From Closterium sp. Naga37s-1 (lineage: Eukaryota > Streptophyta > Zygnematophyceae > Desmidiales > Closteriaceae): 64,000 nt of DNA. The stretch lies in the NCBI GenBank assembly GCA_947471745.1, contig CANJKZ010000922.1, positions 1,701,001 to 1,765,000 on the forward strand, read 5' to 3'. The notes under the pieces are model-generated. The model did not search any database. It worked only from the letters and a program-made list of their open reading frames with translations, and was not told the DNA's origin. Shown here one piece after another: positions 30,861 through 42,082 of the stretch. Numbering within the stretch: position 1 is the first letter of the stretch; each line of letters opens with the position of its first letter. Position numbers and translations under genes: made by a program.

Positions 30861-33800
30861 TTCACCCCAGGTGGGGGAACCTCGTCTACGTAGGTGCCTG
30901 TGGATTTCCAGGAAGCCATCTCTGCGTCCATGGCTGCCTGCCACTGGGAGGAGTAGGGACCCTCTATCGCCTCTGCGTAAGAGCGCGGGGTCGGGATGTC
31001 TAGTGCATCCGGGTCTCCCTCAGGGGCAAGCAGCATGGACACGAGATGAGGTGAAGCAGCAGCAAAGCACTAAAGGTCCTCCTGCCTGTCCTCAAGGACG
31101 TCCATGCCAAGAGCACACTCACCCCCGACGGACGGAGGACAGACAGACACAGACGCAGACTCAGCAACAAGACGAGCGGCGTAGTCTAGGCGACAGGCTG
31201 CAGCAAAGTCAACAAGCTCAGCAACAAGAGCAGACGCAGCAGAGGACTCAAACAGAGGGTCAGTGACAGCAGTGGCCAGAAAGCGCGTGACAGTAGGACT
31301 AGAAGCACCCGCACCAGCAGCACCTCCAGCAGCAACTCGACAGCGCGGAGAGTACCACTCACGAAACCGCTGTGGAGAGAGGGGCTCCCGCCGCGACGGG
31401 ACACCCAGAGCACCTCCAGACTCAACACGCGCAGGCTCAGCACCTCCAGACACAGTACTCTCAGGCGCCACACCCCCAGGCTCAGCACGCCCAGTCTCAG
31501 CACCCCCAGAGTCAGCACCACCAGCAGCACCTGAGTCGACAGCTACCTCGACCGGCTCGGCAGGGTCGACCTAGGACACACCTGAGGGGGCAGGAGCCTG
31601 GGGGGGGAGGGGGTCTACCGGAGGAGTACCTGGGGCAAGGAAGAGCGGCGGGGGAGGGGGAGAGGCAGTGCGGTAGGGAAAGAGACGGTAGTACGACACC
31701 GACTCGTCAAACGTGACGTCCTGAGAGGACAGAACATGACGCAAGCTGGGGTGGTAGAACTGCCACCCGGGTGCGTCAGGAGGGAAGCCAAGGAAGACAC
31801 AGGGAACGGCACGGGAGGACAGCTTGTCCGCTGTAGTATCGCGGACAAAAGCTCGAGATCCCCAGACACGGAACGCGGACGCATCGCCAACCTTCCCCGT
31901 CCACCGCAGAGTAGGTGTGGTCTCCGGCAAGGAGACACGAGGCTGAAGGTTGATCTGATGCGCAGCGTACTGAACCGCGAACGGCCACAGAAAATGGGGA
32001 GCAGCCGCATGGATCATGGACGTACGAGCGACATCCATGACCATGCCAATGCGGCGCTCAGCAATCCCATTTTGCTGCGGGGAGGCCGGAAGCGTGAACG
32101 TCTGGCGGATGCCCTCCAAACGACAGAAGGCTCTCAGAAGGTCGGAGGAAAACTCTCCGCCTCTGTCTGAGTGCAGACGCAAAATAGGAAGGTCGGAGCC
32201 GAAACTCTCACTAAGCTGGCGACGAGCACCGCGGATCCAGTCGATCAACACCTCAGTGACCTCACCCTTGCTGCGCAAGGGAAAGACTGTGGTGTAACGC
32301 GAGTAGTCGTCAACGACCAGCAGGAAGTAACGCTCGTGACCCTGTCCACGAACGCGGGCTGGGCCCCACACGTCCATGTGAAGAGTCTGCAGAGGGGCCT
32401 GAGTCGGAGGAAACGAGGAGGAGTGAGGAGCGGCGCGCTGCCGGCCCTCGACACAAGGAACACAGGTGGGGGCAGGCCCCAGAGGAAGGGGAGGGAGGGA
32501 CCTGGGGAGTCCAAAGACAAGAGCACGAGAGGCCATACCTCGAAGACGAGGCAGGGAGGGGTGACCAAGGCGGTGGTGCCAGAGGAGAGTCTCGTGCGCC
32601 AGAGGACGACACGAGCAGGGGGCAGACGCAGGACTAGACCTGGACGCAGCAGCAAACACCTGACTGGACGCAGCTACGTGACCAGACGCAGGGACCGGAG
32701 GAGGCGCAGTAGCCAGTGTGTACAGACTCGACCCTGGCCGACGGGTGAACGTGGCCAGGTGGCGGCCCGTCCGAGAGCAAGTGCAGTGAGTCACACGCTG
32801 ACCTCCAGGGGTGAACTGGTCAACCCACGCGTCCTGGAGGTCAGCTCCACTCACCAAGTTCGTAGAGAACGAGGGGACGTGGAGTCCCGACAGCAAGCCC
32901 GACGGGGCCGCAGGACACGGTAGAACCGTGGAGGAGTGTGCAAGGACTGGTCCCCCGGAGGGGTCAGCAAGGGAGACTGCAACGGGCCGACGGAGCGGCG
33001 TGAGCGTGGTGCTGTCTCTAAAGAAAGAGCGCGAAGCACCAGAGTCAAGTGTGAAGGTGTGAAAGGACTCAGTAGGTGCAGTACCAGAGGGAGGAGACGT
33101 ACCAGCACCTGGAGCAGCAGACGCACTAGCACCTAGAGCAGCAGCCACAGTGCCCGGGTCGGGCGGGACACGCAGGTAACAGTCACCCTCAGTAATATCA
33201 GCAAGAGCATACATGGCAGCAAGGATAGCATCAAAATCTAGATCAAAGATAGGCACATTCTGCAGAAGCAGATCATGCCAACGAGGAAGCTCAACAGCGT
33301 CAGGAAACTGGGTACGCCAAGCGTCAGTCAAGCGGCCAAAGCAGCGCTGCGTGGTGTGTGGGAGACCACACACCTCCCCACTACGAGTGCCGGTGCGAAG
33401 AACATACGCGCAGGGACCTGCACCCCCAGACCTCCCACGTCTAGCGTACCACTCACGAAGCTGCTGAACAGACGGGGTCTCACGGGTGCGCAGCTGCTGC
33501 GGACGCTGGCTGCCACCAAGGCCTCCATGCTGCGTGGCCGCACCGCGACCAGCACCACCTCCTCCGCTACCTCCACCACCGCCGCCGCCGACGCCATCTC
33601 CTCCACCACCGCCACTGCCGCCACCTACGCCCCTACTCCCGGAACCACCCCCACCACCACCTCCACCTCCTCCACCTCCTCCACCGCTGCCTCCACCGCC
33701 CCCACCACCACCCCTGCTTCCCTTGCCCTTGCCAGTGCGGCGTCGCCCACTAGGGGCAGACGCAGCGCCGACCTCCTCAGTGCCAACGAGGTCGACAGCA

Positions 33801-34504
33801 GCAGCAGAGGCAACAGAGGGGAGAAGGGGGACAGGGGAACACCCCTCAAAGAAGGGGGTGCGACGGTCGCCGCGAGAAGCCCCAACAGCTAAGATACTCT
33901 TCTCAGCTGCAGCTAGGCGCTCCTCTAGCAAGTCGACAGTCAGCTCGGTAGGGCAAAGGGAGAGAAAGTGATCCCTGACTGAGGAGAGAGAGTCAGGGAG
34001 GCGGGTGACTAGGTAGTAAAGGGTGATGTACATGGGGGGGGAGTTCGTGGGAAGAAACTCAGTGAGAAGGGCAGCGCGGTAGCGAGCGTCACTAGTGCGG
34101 AGGTGAGCAACTAGGTCAGCAACTGTGGAAAAGGCGGCAAGGTCAGGAAAAAGGTACGGCAGCATGAGGCGGCTGAGGGCAGCAGTGGTAGGGGAGGAGT
34201 AGCGTGCAACCACAGCGTCGTACAGAGCCCTAGCACTCTTGTACTGACTAAAGTGCGCGCGCTCAGTAGACGGCAGGTGGTTGCGCACAGCAAGACGAGC
34301 AGCACCATCGCGCGTGAGCCACTGCGAGCGAACAGTACTGTCAGCATCAGCAGTAGGGGCAGTAGAGGCGCCAGAAGTGAGATCGAACAGTGAGAGACCA
34401 TCCTTGCTATCGCACTGTAGGAAAAGCTGCAGATCATCTAGCCAGACCTCAAAGTCAACAGCCCGACCCTCAGCATCAAAGGTAAGAACATTGAGACTAG
34501 CCAT
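30861..34504 (-). pseudogene. Copia-C-iv gag, protease, integrase (first copy) and RT start
   Basis: ATG 34504 (MASLNVLTFDAEGRAVDFE) opens 977 codons. Gag is at residues 1-210 and a glycine tract at about 255-325. A Cys/His region (CAYVLR, VCGLPHTTQRC) follows, then protease DSGASRSFFRD near 486. The integrase zinc motif is LWHHRLGH and CVPCVEG at 645-685, with core motifs HMDVWGP, HSDRGGEF and QQNGIAERRI near 730-815. The frame ends at a TAG (SGVS then stop) where the sister copy has CAG (SGVSQVDP). Beyond it, a shortened linker lacking the PLLQQVLG segment leads to the start of RT and ends at the join near 30860. The nonsense codon and missing linker mean this copy cannot make a complete polyprotein. 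Confidence 0.88.
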
Positions 34505-34559
34505 GACAGGAGAAGCAGCAGGCTAGCAGTAGGGCGGCGCAGCTCGGCAGGGAGGTGTG

Positions 34560-35594
34560 GCTCGGCAGCACGGCGCTCTTACCAGGGGAGAGGCTGGGGC
34601 AAGGCCGGGGTAGGGCCGGGGCAGTCCAGGAGCAGGGCCAGGGCAGGGCCGGGGCAGTTCAGGAGCAGGGCCGGGGCAGGGCCGGGGCAGTTCAGGAGCA
34701 GGGCCGGGGCAGGGCCGGGGCAGTTCAGGAGCAGGGCCGGGGCAGGGCCGGGGCAGTTCAGGAGAAGGGCCGGGGCAGGGCCGGGGCAGTTCAGGAGCAG
34801 GGCTGGGGCAGGGCCAGGGCAGAGCCGGGCCAGGGCCGGGGCAGTTCAGGGGCAGGGCCGGGGCAGGGCCGGGGCAGAGCCGGGGCAGTTCACGAGCAGG
34901 GCCGGGGCAGTGCAGAAGCAGGGCCGGGGTAGTTCAGGCAGGGCCGGGGCAGAGCCGGGGCAGGGCCGGGGCAGGGCCGGAGCAGGGCCGGGGCAGGGCC
35001 GGGGCAGTTCAGGAGCAGGGCCGGGGCAGGGCCGGGGCAGTTCAGGAGCAGGGCCGGGGCAGGGCCGGGGCAGTTCAGGAGCAGCGCCGGGGCAGGGCCG
35101 GGGCAGTTCAGGAGCAGGGCCGGGGCAGGGCCAGGGCAGAGCCGGGCCAGGGCCGGGGCAGTTCCGGGGCAGGGCCGGGGCAGGGCCGGGGCAGAGCCGG
35201 GGCAGTTCAGGAGCAGGGCCGGGGCAGTGCAGAAGCAGGGCCGGGGTAGTTCAGGCAGGGCCGGGGCAGAGCCGGGGCAGGGCCGGGGCAGGGCCTGGGC
35301 AGAGCCGGGCCAGGGCCGGGGCAGTTCAGGGGCAGGTCAGGAGCAGGGCCGGGGCAGTGCAGAAGCAGGGCCGGGGCAGTTCAGGAGCGGGGCCGGGGCA
35401 GCGTCGGGGAAGAGCTGCGACAGGGCCGCAGCAGGGCCGGTTGGGCCTGAAGGGGCCTCTAACGGGGCCTGACTGGGCCGAACGGGGCCTATAACGGGGC
35501 CTGACGAGGCCTATAATGGGGCCGAACGGGGCCTATAACGGGGCCTGACGGGGCCTATAACGGGGCCGTACAGGGCCTATAACGGGGCCGTGCG
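34560..35594 (-). repeat. Copia-C-iv leader array, gag-proximal part
   Basis: 34600-35440 repeats a 33-bp unit (GTTCAGGAGCAGGGCCGGGG, then CAGGGCCGGGGCA) with shorter GCAGGGCCGGG words. From about 35450 units change to GGGGCCTATAACGGGGCC. The plus-strand frame through it repeats 11 residues only because 33 is a multiple of three. Copia-B1 inserted at 35594, and the array resumes at 42083. Confidence 0.88.
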
Positions 35595-36413
35595 TGTTAT
35601 AGTCACAATAGGCTTGAATGTACCTAAAACGAAAGATAGAGAGCACAGACGGATTTCTGCACAGCGGCTTCAAACGTTGATAGCGTTCTGCTCACAGCTG
35701 CAAATGACCTGATTCAAATTGGATCTGGAGCGTCTTCACGTCGTCTACAATTAGCAATTTAGATTGCACGATTTGATAAAGAATTGACGACACAGCGTCG
35801 GTTTGAACGAACGGTACTATGGCAGCCACTATAGTCTTAGAACACAAGATAGGAAGAGTTACGAGTTGGGAATGACTCCCAGCTCCTACAAACCCCAAGA
35901 GCCGAGGTACAGTGATGTGGAACAGTGCCACACTGTCCCCAACCACGAAGGGTCTCGAAACTACCCTTCACTAGGGCCTACACCAAGTGAAATGTTACAC
36001 TACACAAAGTAATGTAACTATCTTCAATATCTTGAGGTGTACCCTTTTGGCAAGCTTCGAAATCACTTGAGGCTTGACACCAAGGCTCGGGCTCTTCATC
36101 ACAAACTCATCCTTGAGTTCTTGATGGGTCTTCTGCACACACCTGCGACACGCCGAACGTTCGACACAGGACAAAATAGAAACCGCGCACGACAAAATAG
36201 AAATCGCGCGCGAGACACAAACGACCGCGTAACACGCGTCTAGCGATAACTCGCTATTGACTCGACACACACACTCGACATCATGACTCAACATTCACAC
36301 ACAATTATAAGCATGAAATATATATTATCCCATGCCCTCATACCATTCCATACACACACACATTCACGCACACGGACAACAAGCCGAGTGCAAACCGTAG
36401 GGTTGCACCAACA
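35595..36413 (-). repeat. Copia-B1 3' LTR, 819 bp
   Basis: Plus-strand text starts TGTTATAGTCACAATAGG and ends GGTTGCACCAACA. On the minus strand it is TGTTGG..TATAACA. A run AATATATATT near 36318 could be a TATA region on the minus strand. Confidence 0.92.
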
Positions 36414-36426
36414 AACTCCCCCTCGG
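36414..36426 (-). promoter_or_regulatory. Copia-B1 polypurine tract
   Basis: The minus strand reads CCGAGGGGGAGTT just before the LTR. The same tract is kept in Copia-B2 at 44159-44171. Confidence 0.85.
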
Positions 36427-36454
36427 ATTCTTGGCCTTAGGATATGTTGCTCTC

Positions 36455-39400
36455 TCAGTTCAGAGCCATCCCAGCCAGCTTGCAACACTTCCAATGCTGC
36501 TGCTCCACCAGCCTCTTGGTCATCATGTCAGCCGGCTGCCCCGTGGTCTTCACGTAGCGCAACTCAACTTCACCCGCGGTTACCATGCTCCTCGTCCAAT
36601 GCCACTTCACCCTCATGTGCTTCGTGAGTCCATGCAACACAGGGTTCTTAGCAAGAGCAATGGCACCCTGGCTGTCACAGTACAGTGGGGTAGGTCCTTG
36701 CTGCTCCTCCCCTAATTCAGCCAACAAACGCCGCTGCCACACAATCTCCCGTACGGCACGGAAGAGTGCCATGTACTCGGACTCCACCGAGCTCAAAGCT
36801 TGGTCAACCTGCTTCTTGCTCTCCCAAGCAGTTGGGCCTCCACCAACACAGCATATGAAGCCTCCCACACTTGTCATTTCCTCTGTTTCTGATGCATATG
36901 AAGCATCCGAGTAGGCGGTGAGGAACAAACGCCCGGGTTCAACACCATCCGCACCCTTTTGGCGCCTTTGTGCCGCCGCCGAGTATTGCAGCCCAACGGT
37001 CGGTGTTTGGCCAAGATACTTGGCCACCCTCATTCCAGCTGCTACCTGCTCCTCATTAGGGCATTGCACAACCCTAGCCAGCTGCCCGGTAGCAAACGCG
37101 ACGTCCGGTCGGGTGTTTACCGCCGCATACATGAGGCTGCCCACCAACGAGTGAAATCGGCGCCTCTCCTCTTCACCAACGCTCTCCTCCTCTGGTCCCT
37201 TCACACACTTGAACCCAGAGGGAAAGGGTGTAGCCACATGGCCTTCACTCTGCCCAAAGTTGGCAGCCAATGCCTCCAAGTACTTTCGTTGATGCACCCG
37301 CATGCACCGCTTCTCCACATCTCGTTCGATGTGGAGCCCAAGGTAGAAGCTCACGTCACCAAGGGCCTTGCACTTGAACTTGTCTTGAAGCTTCAGCATC
37401 ACCTCCTTCACAAGGTCAGAAGAGGGTGAGAAAATGAGGATGTCATCCACATAAACCACCATGAAACTCCTCTGCTCCCCCTCGCCAAGCATGAACAAGG
37501 AGTGATCGGCCGTTGAGGGAGTGAAGCCGATCCCCTCCAACACTTCGCGCAGCTTCATGTACCATTGCCTAGGGGCCTGCTTCAGCCCATAGAGGGCCTT
37601 CTTCAGCTTACACACTCTGCCACTACCATCATCAAACCCCTCTGGCTGCGCCATAAAAATCTCCTCCTCAAGGATGCCGTTAAGGAATGCCGTTACGATG
37701 TCCATTTGCTTTACTACCCATCCTTTGATGGCGGCTCCCGCGAATAGGGTTCGCAGCGTCGTCGGCTTCACCACAGGGGCAAACAGCTCCTTGAAGTCCA
37801 CCTTCTCCTTCTGCTGGTACCCCTTGGCTACAAGCCTAGACTTGTAGCGCTCGATCTTGCCGTCGGCATCCGACTTGATTTTGAAGAGCCACTTGGACGT
37901 TATCGCCGTACGCCCCTCCGGTAGCTCCACCAATTCAAACGTGTCATTCTCCTCGATGCTCTTCAGCTCACTCTCCATGGCCTTCTTCCAATCCTCAGCA
38001 TCACTACTCTCCAAAGCCTCCTTGAGAGTTGCTGGTTCTCCCGGCATCTCCACCGGAGAGAAGAACGCGAAGGCACACTCCTCGTAGTCACTCTCCTCGT
38101 CGTCTCCGACCATCATTGCCGCTCCGGCCAGGGCTGTCTTGCCCTGCTTTCCCGGCGCATCATAGGTCAGCCTATTAGGGGGTTGAACTCTCCTCTTCCC
38201 CCTTCCTTCCTCCTCAGCTGCAGGGACTTGAAGGCCTTGGCGTTGCTGCGGTGTGGCTCGAATCCGTGGAGCACTCGTAGTACGGGAAGGGAGTGACGGT
38301 GCACGCTCGCTCACTTGCTGCACCTCCTCCTCTTCTTCCTCTGCATCATTGGCCTCCTCTCCCCCATTCACAAGGGAGGATTGCCTTGTGGTTGTGCTGC
38401 CGCTGTTCAGCTCTAAAGGCAGCTCCACATGCTCCAAACCGGAACTCTTCACCTCCCCAAACCGCACGCCTATCTTCGCCTCATTCTCCGCCTTCCAATC
38501 CTTGTACATGAAGTTCTCCATGAACTTGCAGTCCCTGCTCACCAAGAACTTCTTGGTGAATGGGTCCCAAAGAAGCCATCCCTTGCTGTTTTGAGCCATG
38601 CCCAAGTGCACGGCCCACACCGCCTTGGCACCAAGCTTGTTGTGCCGAAGATGCTTAGGCACGAGCGCCATGCACATGCACCCGAACACCCGAAGCATAT
38701 CCACCTTTGGCTTCCTTCCTAGCCACTCCACATAGGGCACCCATTTGTCTGATCCCACATGAGTCAAGGCTCTGTTCTTGGCCACACACGCGCTCCGCAC
38801 CGCATCAGGCCAGAAATAGTCGGGTAGCCCGGCTTCAATGAGCAACCCGCGTGCCGCCTCCGTGATTGTGCGGTTCGCTCGCTCGGCGATGCCGTTCATT
38901 GCAGGGGAGTATGGCATGGTGAGGGAGTGCCGAATACCATTCTTCTTCAGCCACAACCCAAACTCCTTGCTCAGGAACTCTCCCCCTCGATCGGTGCGGA
39001 TTGACTTGACTAGACGGTCTTGTTGCCGCTCCACCATCGGGAACCAATCCGTCTTCAACGTTTCAGCCACGTCGCTCTTCTTGGCCAGCACGTACACCCA
39101 AGTCATGCGGGTGTAGACGTCGACAATGGTGAGAAAATACTCAGCTCCAGCAGCTCCAAGCTTCAGGGGGCCCACCACGTCCATCACCACCTCATCAAGC
39201 GGTGCCTTTGCCGTTGCCTCCGAACTAGGGAACGGAAACCGGGTGAACTTGGCTTGAATGCACGTCGGGCAGCCAAGCACCTCATCGGGCTCCCCCTTCA
39301 CACGTATGCCAGCAACCATCTCATTCTTCACTAGCTGCTGCAAGATGGGCAGGGCCACATGCCCCATGCGCCGATGCAAGGTGAGCCAATCACACTCCCC

Positions 39401-41224
39401 CGTAGCCGAAGTTGGATTGGAGAATGCCGCGCTCGCAATAGCGCCCCACATACTCTCTCCGTAGTCCTCCTCCGCTGCTGCCTCTGGGTTCTCCTCACCC
39501 TTTTGCTGCTCCTTGGTTGCTGCACCACTCTCCTTAGGTTCACTGAACTTGCTGGTCCCTCCAGGTTTGCTCTTCTTGAGCTCATTCTCCTTAGCGCGAC
39601 CGTTCGCGCCATCGTCGCTACCGACCGCTCCATCCTTGGTGCTGATGCTTGCTGCCACTTGCCTCTCCTTAGGCATAGGGACCACTGGGATCTGCCACAT
39701 CTCGTTGTAGACATCCCTGTCCTCATGAAGGTCCCAAAGAATTCGATCGCCAAGCCTTGCGGTGTAGGTCTTGGCTCCCTTCGAGTTCGTGTCCATGCCG
39801 GCCTTTGCCAACCGCCGCACGGAAATCAGGTTTGCAGCAAGGCTGGGCACCCAAAGCACGTTCTTGAGGCCCACCATCTTCCCATCAGCACCCTTGAACA
39901 TGGCCTTGCCCATGCCTTTCACCTCTGCTCGCTGCCCCAAAGCCGATGTGACATGCTTCACCGGTGACGGCTCGAGTTCGGTGAGCAAGTCCGGGCGAGG
40001 TGTCATGCTATAGGTAGCGCCACTATCAATCACCCAATAGTCCAGGGGGTGTAGGGTCACCTTCCCCACAGCTGCTGGCTCCTCAAAGCCTTCATCCTTC
40101 TCTGGACCAGCCGGTACTTGCGTCGACACGAAGTAGAATAGACCCGGGTATCGATCGTCGCTCGGGTCCTTGTCGTTGTCTCCGCTCTTCATGTTTGCAG
40201 CTCCGCCACCGCGACCGCCACGGCCTCCACGGCCTCGTCCTCTCCCTCCTCCTGCTCCTCTACCCTCTTGGCCTTGAGCAGGGGTCCAACCATCAGGGAG
40301 TTTGTAGCAGTCGCGCCACATGTGTCCGCTCTTGTGGCAATAGTGACACTCGCCGTCGAATCGGCCGCGACCGCGTCCGTAGCTCTTGTCGTCGCTGCCG
40401 TAACCGCCACTCCTGGGGCCTCCGCCGAAGTTGCTGCCACCAAACCTTCCTCCCCCTCGTCCTCTGCCTCTTCCTCGACCATATCCACGGCCGATGCTCG
40501 CTGCCCCAGCGCCATCCGCACTCGCCAACTCACGGCGGCGGAAATCCTCTTGAAGGATAGCTCGCTTCACGTCTTCAAGCGAGAGGCGGGGCAAGTCGCG
40601 ATTAAGGTTGATGATGAGCGAGGACCATGACTCTGGGAGTAAGGCCAGCAACTTGGTCTTCTTTTGGAGCTCACTGTAGTTCAAATCAGCTCCCTCAAGC
40701 CGCGTCAACAAGTCGAAGAATTTCTGCACCCCTTCTTCAACCGCTTCGTCTTCTTCAATTCGTAGTGCCGCCATTTGCCGTTCCAACACCACCGCTACCG
40801 CCGCTGTTGCAGGAGCATGTACACCCTTGAGAGCAGCCCATGCCTTTGGTCCTTTCTCTGGTTCACGCTGGAATGGCTTGATGTGACGGATCTGACTGCT
40901 CCCCAACGCTTGCCCAAGTAAGAGATAGCCTTGTGCGCTCTTCCGCACCCACGGGCTCTTCTCCGGGTCGTTCTCGGGGCGCTTCTCCGTTCCTTCCATC
41001 ACCTCCAGCAGGTCATAGTGGTCAAAGATGTTCTCCATCTTGAAGGACCATTCAGCAAAGTTGTCACCGTTGAACTTGTCAAGCCCAAACACCCTAGGCT
41101 CATCCCTAGGTGGGCCAAGATTTTGTTGCATGGGCGCCATGGCTGAATCACGGGGTTGGCCTTGAGCTTGAGCTTCTCCACTGCCACCAGCACCTATGCC
41201 ACCCCTTTCCTGAGGTCCAGACAT
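36455..41224 (-). CDS. Copia-B1 Gag-Pol polyprotein
   Basis: I start at ATG 41224 (MSGPQERGGIG). The open frame extends further but only into the primer site and lacks an ATG. It has 1589 residues without a stop. Gag occupies about 40-240 (FNGDNFAEWSFKMENIF, DLPRLSLEDVKRAIL), an RGG-rich stretch 250-285, zinc knuckle CHYCHKSGHMWRDC near 292-305, and protease VIDSGATYSM near 397. The integrase zinc motif is LHRRMGHV and CPTCIQAKF near 618-658, with core acids in VVMDVVGP, RTDRGGEF and MNGIAERANRT. RT has SKWLFKIKSDADG, TAFLNGILEEEIF and YVDDILIF near 1258. RNase H has YSDASYASE, SSVESEYMAL and DSQGAIALAKN near 1430-1560. It ends WKCCKLAGMALN. All expected catalytic residues are present. It would be cleaved by its own protease in cytoplasmic particles. 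Confidence 0.92.
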   Translation of the reverse strand: MSGPQERGGIGAGGSGEAQAQGQPRDSAMAPMQQNLGPPRDEPRVFGLDKFNGDNFAEWSFKMENIFDHYDLLEVMEGTEKRPENDPEKSPWVRKSAQGYLLLGQALGSSQIRHIKPFQREPEKGPKAWAALKGVHAPATAAVAVVLERQMAALRIEEDEAVEEGVQKFFDLLTRLEGADLNYSELQKKTKLLALLPESWSSLIINLNRDLPRLSLEDVKRAILQEDFRRRELASADGAGAASIGRGYGRGRGRGRGGGRFGGSNFGGGPRSGGYGSDDKSYGRGRGRFDGECHYCHKSGHMWRDCYKLPDGWTPAQGQEGRGAGGGRGRGRGGRGGRGGGAANMKSGDNDKDPSDDRYPGLFYFVSTQVPAGPEKDEGFEEPAAVGKVTLHPLDYWVIDSGATYSMTPRPDLLTELEPSPVKHVTSALGQRAEVKGMGKAMFKGADGKMVGLKNVLWVPSLAANLISVRRLAKAGMDTNSKGAKTYTARLGDRILWDLHEDRDVYNEMWQIPVVPMPKERQVAASISTKDGAVGSDDGANGRAKENELKKSKPGGTSKFSEPKESGAATKEQQKGEENPEAAAEEDYGESMWGAIASAAFSNPTSATGECDWLTLHRRMGHVALPILQQLVKNEMVAGIRVKGEPDEVLGCPTCIQAKFTRFPFPSSEATAKAPLDEVVMDVVGPLKLGAAGAEYFLTIVDVYTRMTWVYVLAKKSDVAETLKTDWFPMVERQQDRLVKSIRTDRGGEFLSKEFGLWLKKNGIRHSLTMPYSPAMNGIAERANRTITEAARGLLIEAGLPDYFWPDAVRSACVAKNRALTHVGSDKWVPYVEWLGRKPKVDMLRVFGCMCMALVPKHLRHNKLGAKAVWAVHLGMAQNSKGWLLWDPFTKKFLVSRDCKFMENFMYKDWKAENEAKIGVRFGEVKSSGLEHVELPLELNSGSTTTRQSSLVNGGEEANDAEEEEEEVQQVSERAPSLPSRTTSAPRIRATPQQRQGLQVPAAEEEGRGKRRVQPPNRLTYDAPGKQGKTALAGAAMMVGDDEESDYEECAFAFFSPVEMPGEPATLKEALESSDAEDWKKAMESELKSIEENDTFELVELPEGRTAITSKWLFKIKSDADGKIERYKSRLVAKGYQQKEKVDFKELFAPVVKPTTLRTLFAGAAIKGWVVKQMDIVTAFLNGILEEEIFMAQPEGFDDGSGRVCKLKKALYGLKQAPRQWYMKLREVLEGIGFTPSTADHSLFMLGEGEQRSFMVVYVDDILIFSPSSDLVKEVMLKLQDKFKCKALGDVSFYLGLHIERDVEKRCMRVHQRKYLEALAANFGQSEGHVATPFPSGFKCVKGPEEESVGEEERRRFHSLVGSLMYAAVNTRPDVAFATGQLARVVQCPNEEQVAAGMRVAKYLGQTPTVGLQYSAAAQRRQKGADGVEPGRLFLTAYSDASYASETEEMTSVGGFICCVGGGPTAWESKKQVDQALSSVESEYMALFRAVREIVWQRRLLAELGEEQQGPTPLYCDSQGAIALAKNPVLHGLTKHMRVKWHWTRSMVTAGEVELRYVKTTGQPADMMTKRLVEQQHWKCCKLAGMALN

Positions 41225-41244
41225 TGTCGAAACTGCTCCAAGGG

Positions 41245-41256
41245 GCTCTGATACCA
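41245..41256 (-). promoter_or_regulatory. Copia-B1 primer-binding site
   Basis: The minus strand reads TGGTATCAGAGC, an exact match to the initiator-Met site, two bases from the LTR end. Confidence 0.9.
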
Positions 41257-41258
41257 CT

Positions 41259-42077
41259 TGTTATAGTCACAATAGGCTTGAATGTGCCTAAAACGAAAGA
41301 TAGAGAGCACAGACGGATTTCTGCACAGCGGCTTCAAACGTTGATAGCGTTCTGCTCACAGCTGCAAATGACTTGATTCAAATTGGATCTGGAGCGTCTT
41401 CACGTCGTCTACAATTAGCAATTTAGATTGCACGATTTGATAAAGAATTGACGACACAGCGTCGGTTTGAACGAACGGTACTATGGCAGCCACTATAGTC
41501 TTAGAACACAAGATAGGAAGAGTTACGAGTTGGGAATGACTCCCAGCTCCTACAAACCCCAAGAGCCGAGGTACAGTGATGTGGAACAGTGCCACACTGT
41601 CCCCAACCACGAAGGGTCTCGAAACTACCCTTCACTAGGGCCTACACCAAGTGAAATGTTACACTATACAAAGTAATGTAACTATCTTCAATATCTTGAG
41701 GTGTACCCTTTTGGCAAGCTTCGAAATCACTTGAGGCTTGACACCAAGGCTCGGGCTCTTCATCACAAACTCATCCTTGAGTTCTTGATGGGTCTGCTGC
41801 ACACACCTGCGACACGCCGAACGTTCGACACAGGACAAAATAGAAACCGCGCACGACAAAATAGAAACCGCGCGCGAGACACAAACGACCGCGTAACACG
41901 CGTCTAGCGATAACTCGCTATTGACTCGACACACACACTCGACATCATGACTCAACATTCACACACAATTATAAGCATGAAATATATATTATCCCATGCC
42001 CTCATACCATTCCATACACACACACATTCACGCACACGGACAACAAGCCGAGTGCAAACCGTAGGGTTGCACCAACA
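41259..42077 (-). repeat. Copia-B1 5' LTR, 819 bp
   Basis: Same length and ends as the 3' copy. It contains the start of the transcript for this element. Confidence 0.92.
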
Positions 42078-42082
42078 GTGCG

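Larger units (their letters stand above)
35595..42077 (-). mobile_element. Copia-B1, complete, possibly autonomous
   Basis: Two 819-bp LTRs (35595-36413 and 41259-42077), target duplication GTGCG (35590-35594 and 42078-42082), perfect TGGTATCAGAGC primer site, purine tract, and one uninterrupted gag-pol frame. I saw only about five differences between the LTRs by eye, so it is the youngest full element in the window. It lies in the GC-rich leader array of Copia-C-iv. It is 6.48 kb. Confidence 0.93.

Noticed and set aside
34555-35494. Long plus-strand frames rich in Gly, Arg, Gln through the leader array
   Set aside because: 33-bp repeats keep any frame open. There is no domain and the region is the untranslated leader of Copia-C-iv.
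41225-41257. Upstream extension of the Copia-B1 frame to 41257
   Set aside because: It starts without ATG and lies in the primer-binding site. ATG 41224 is the first start.
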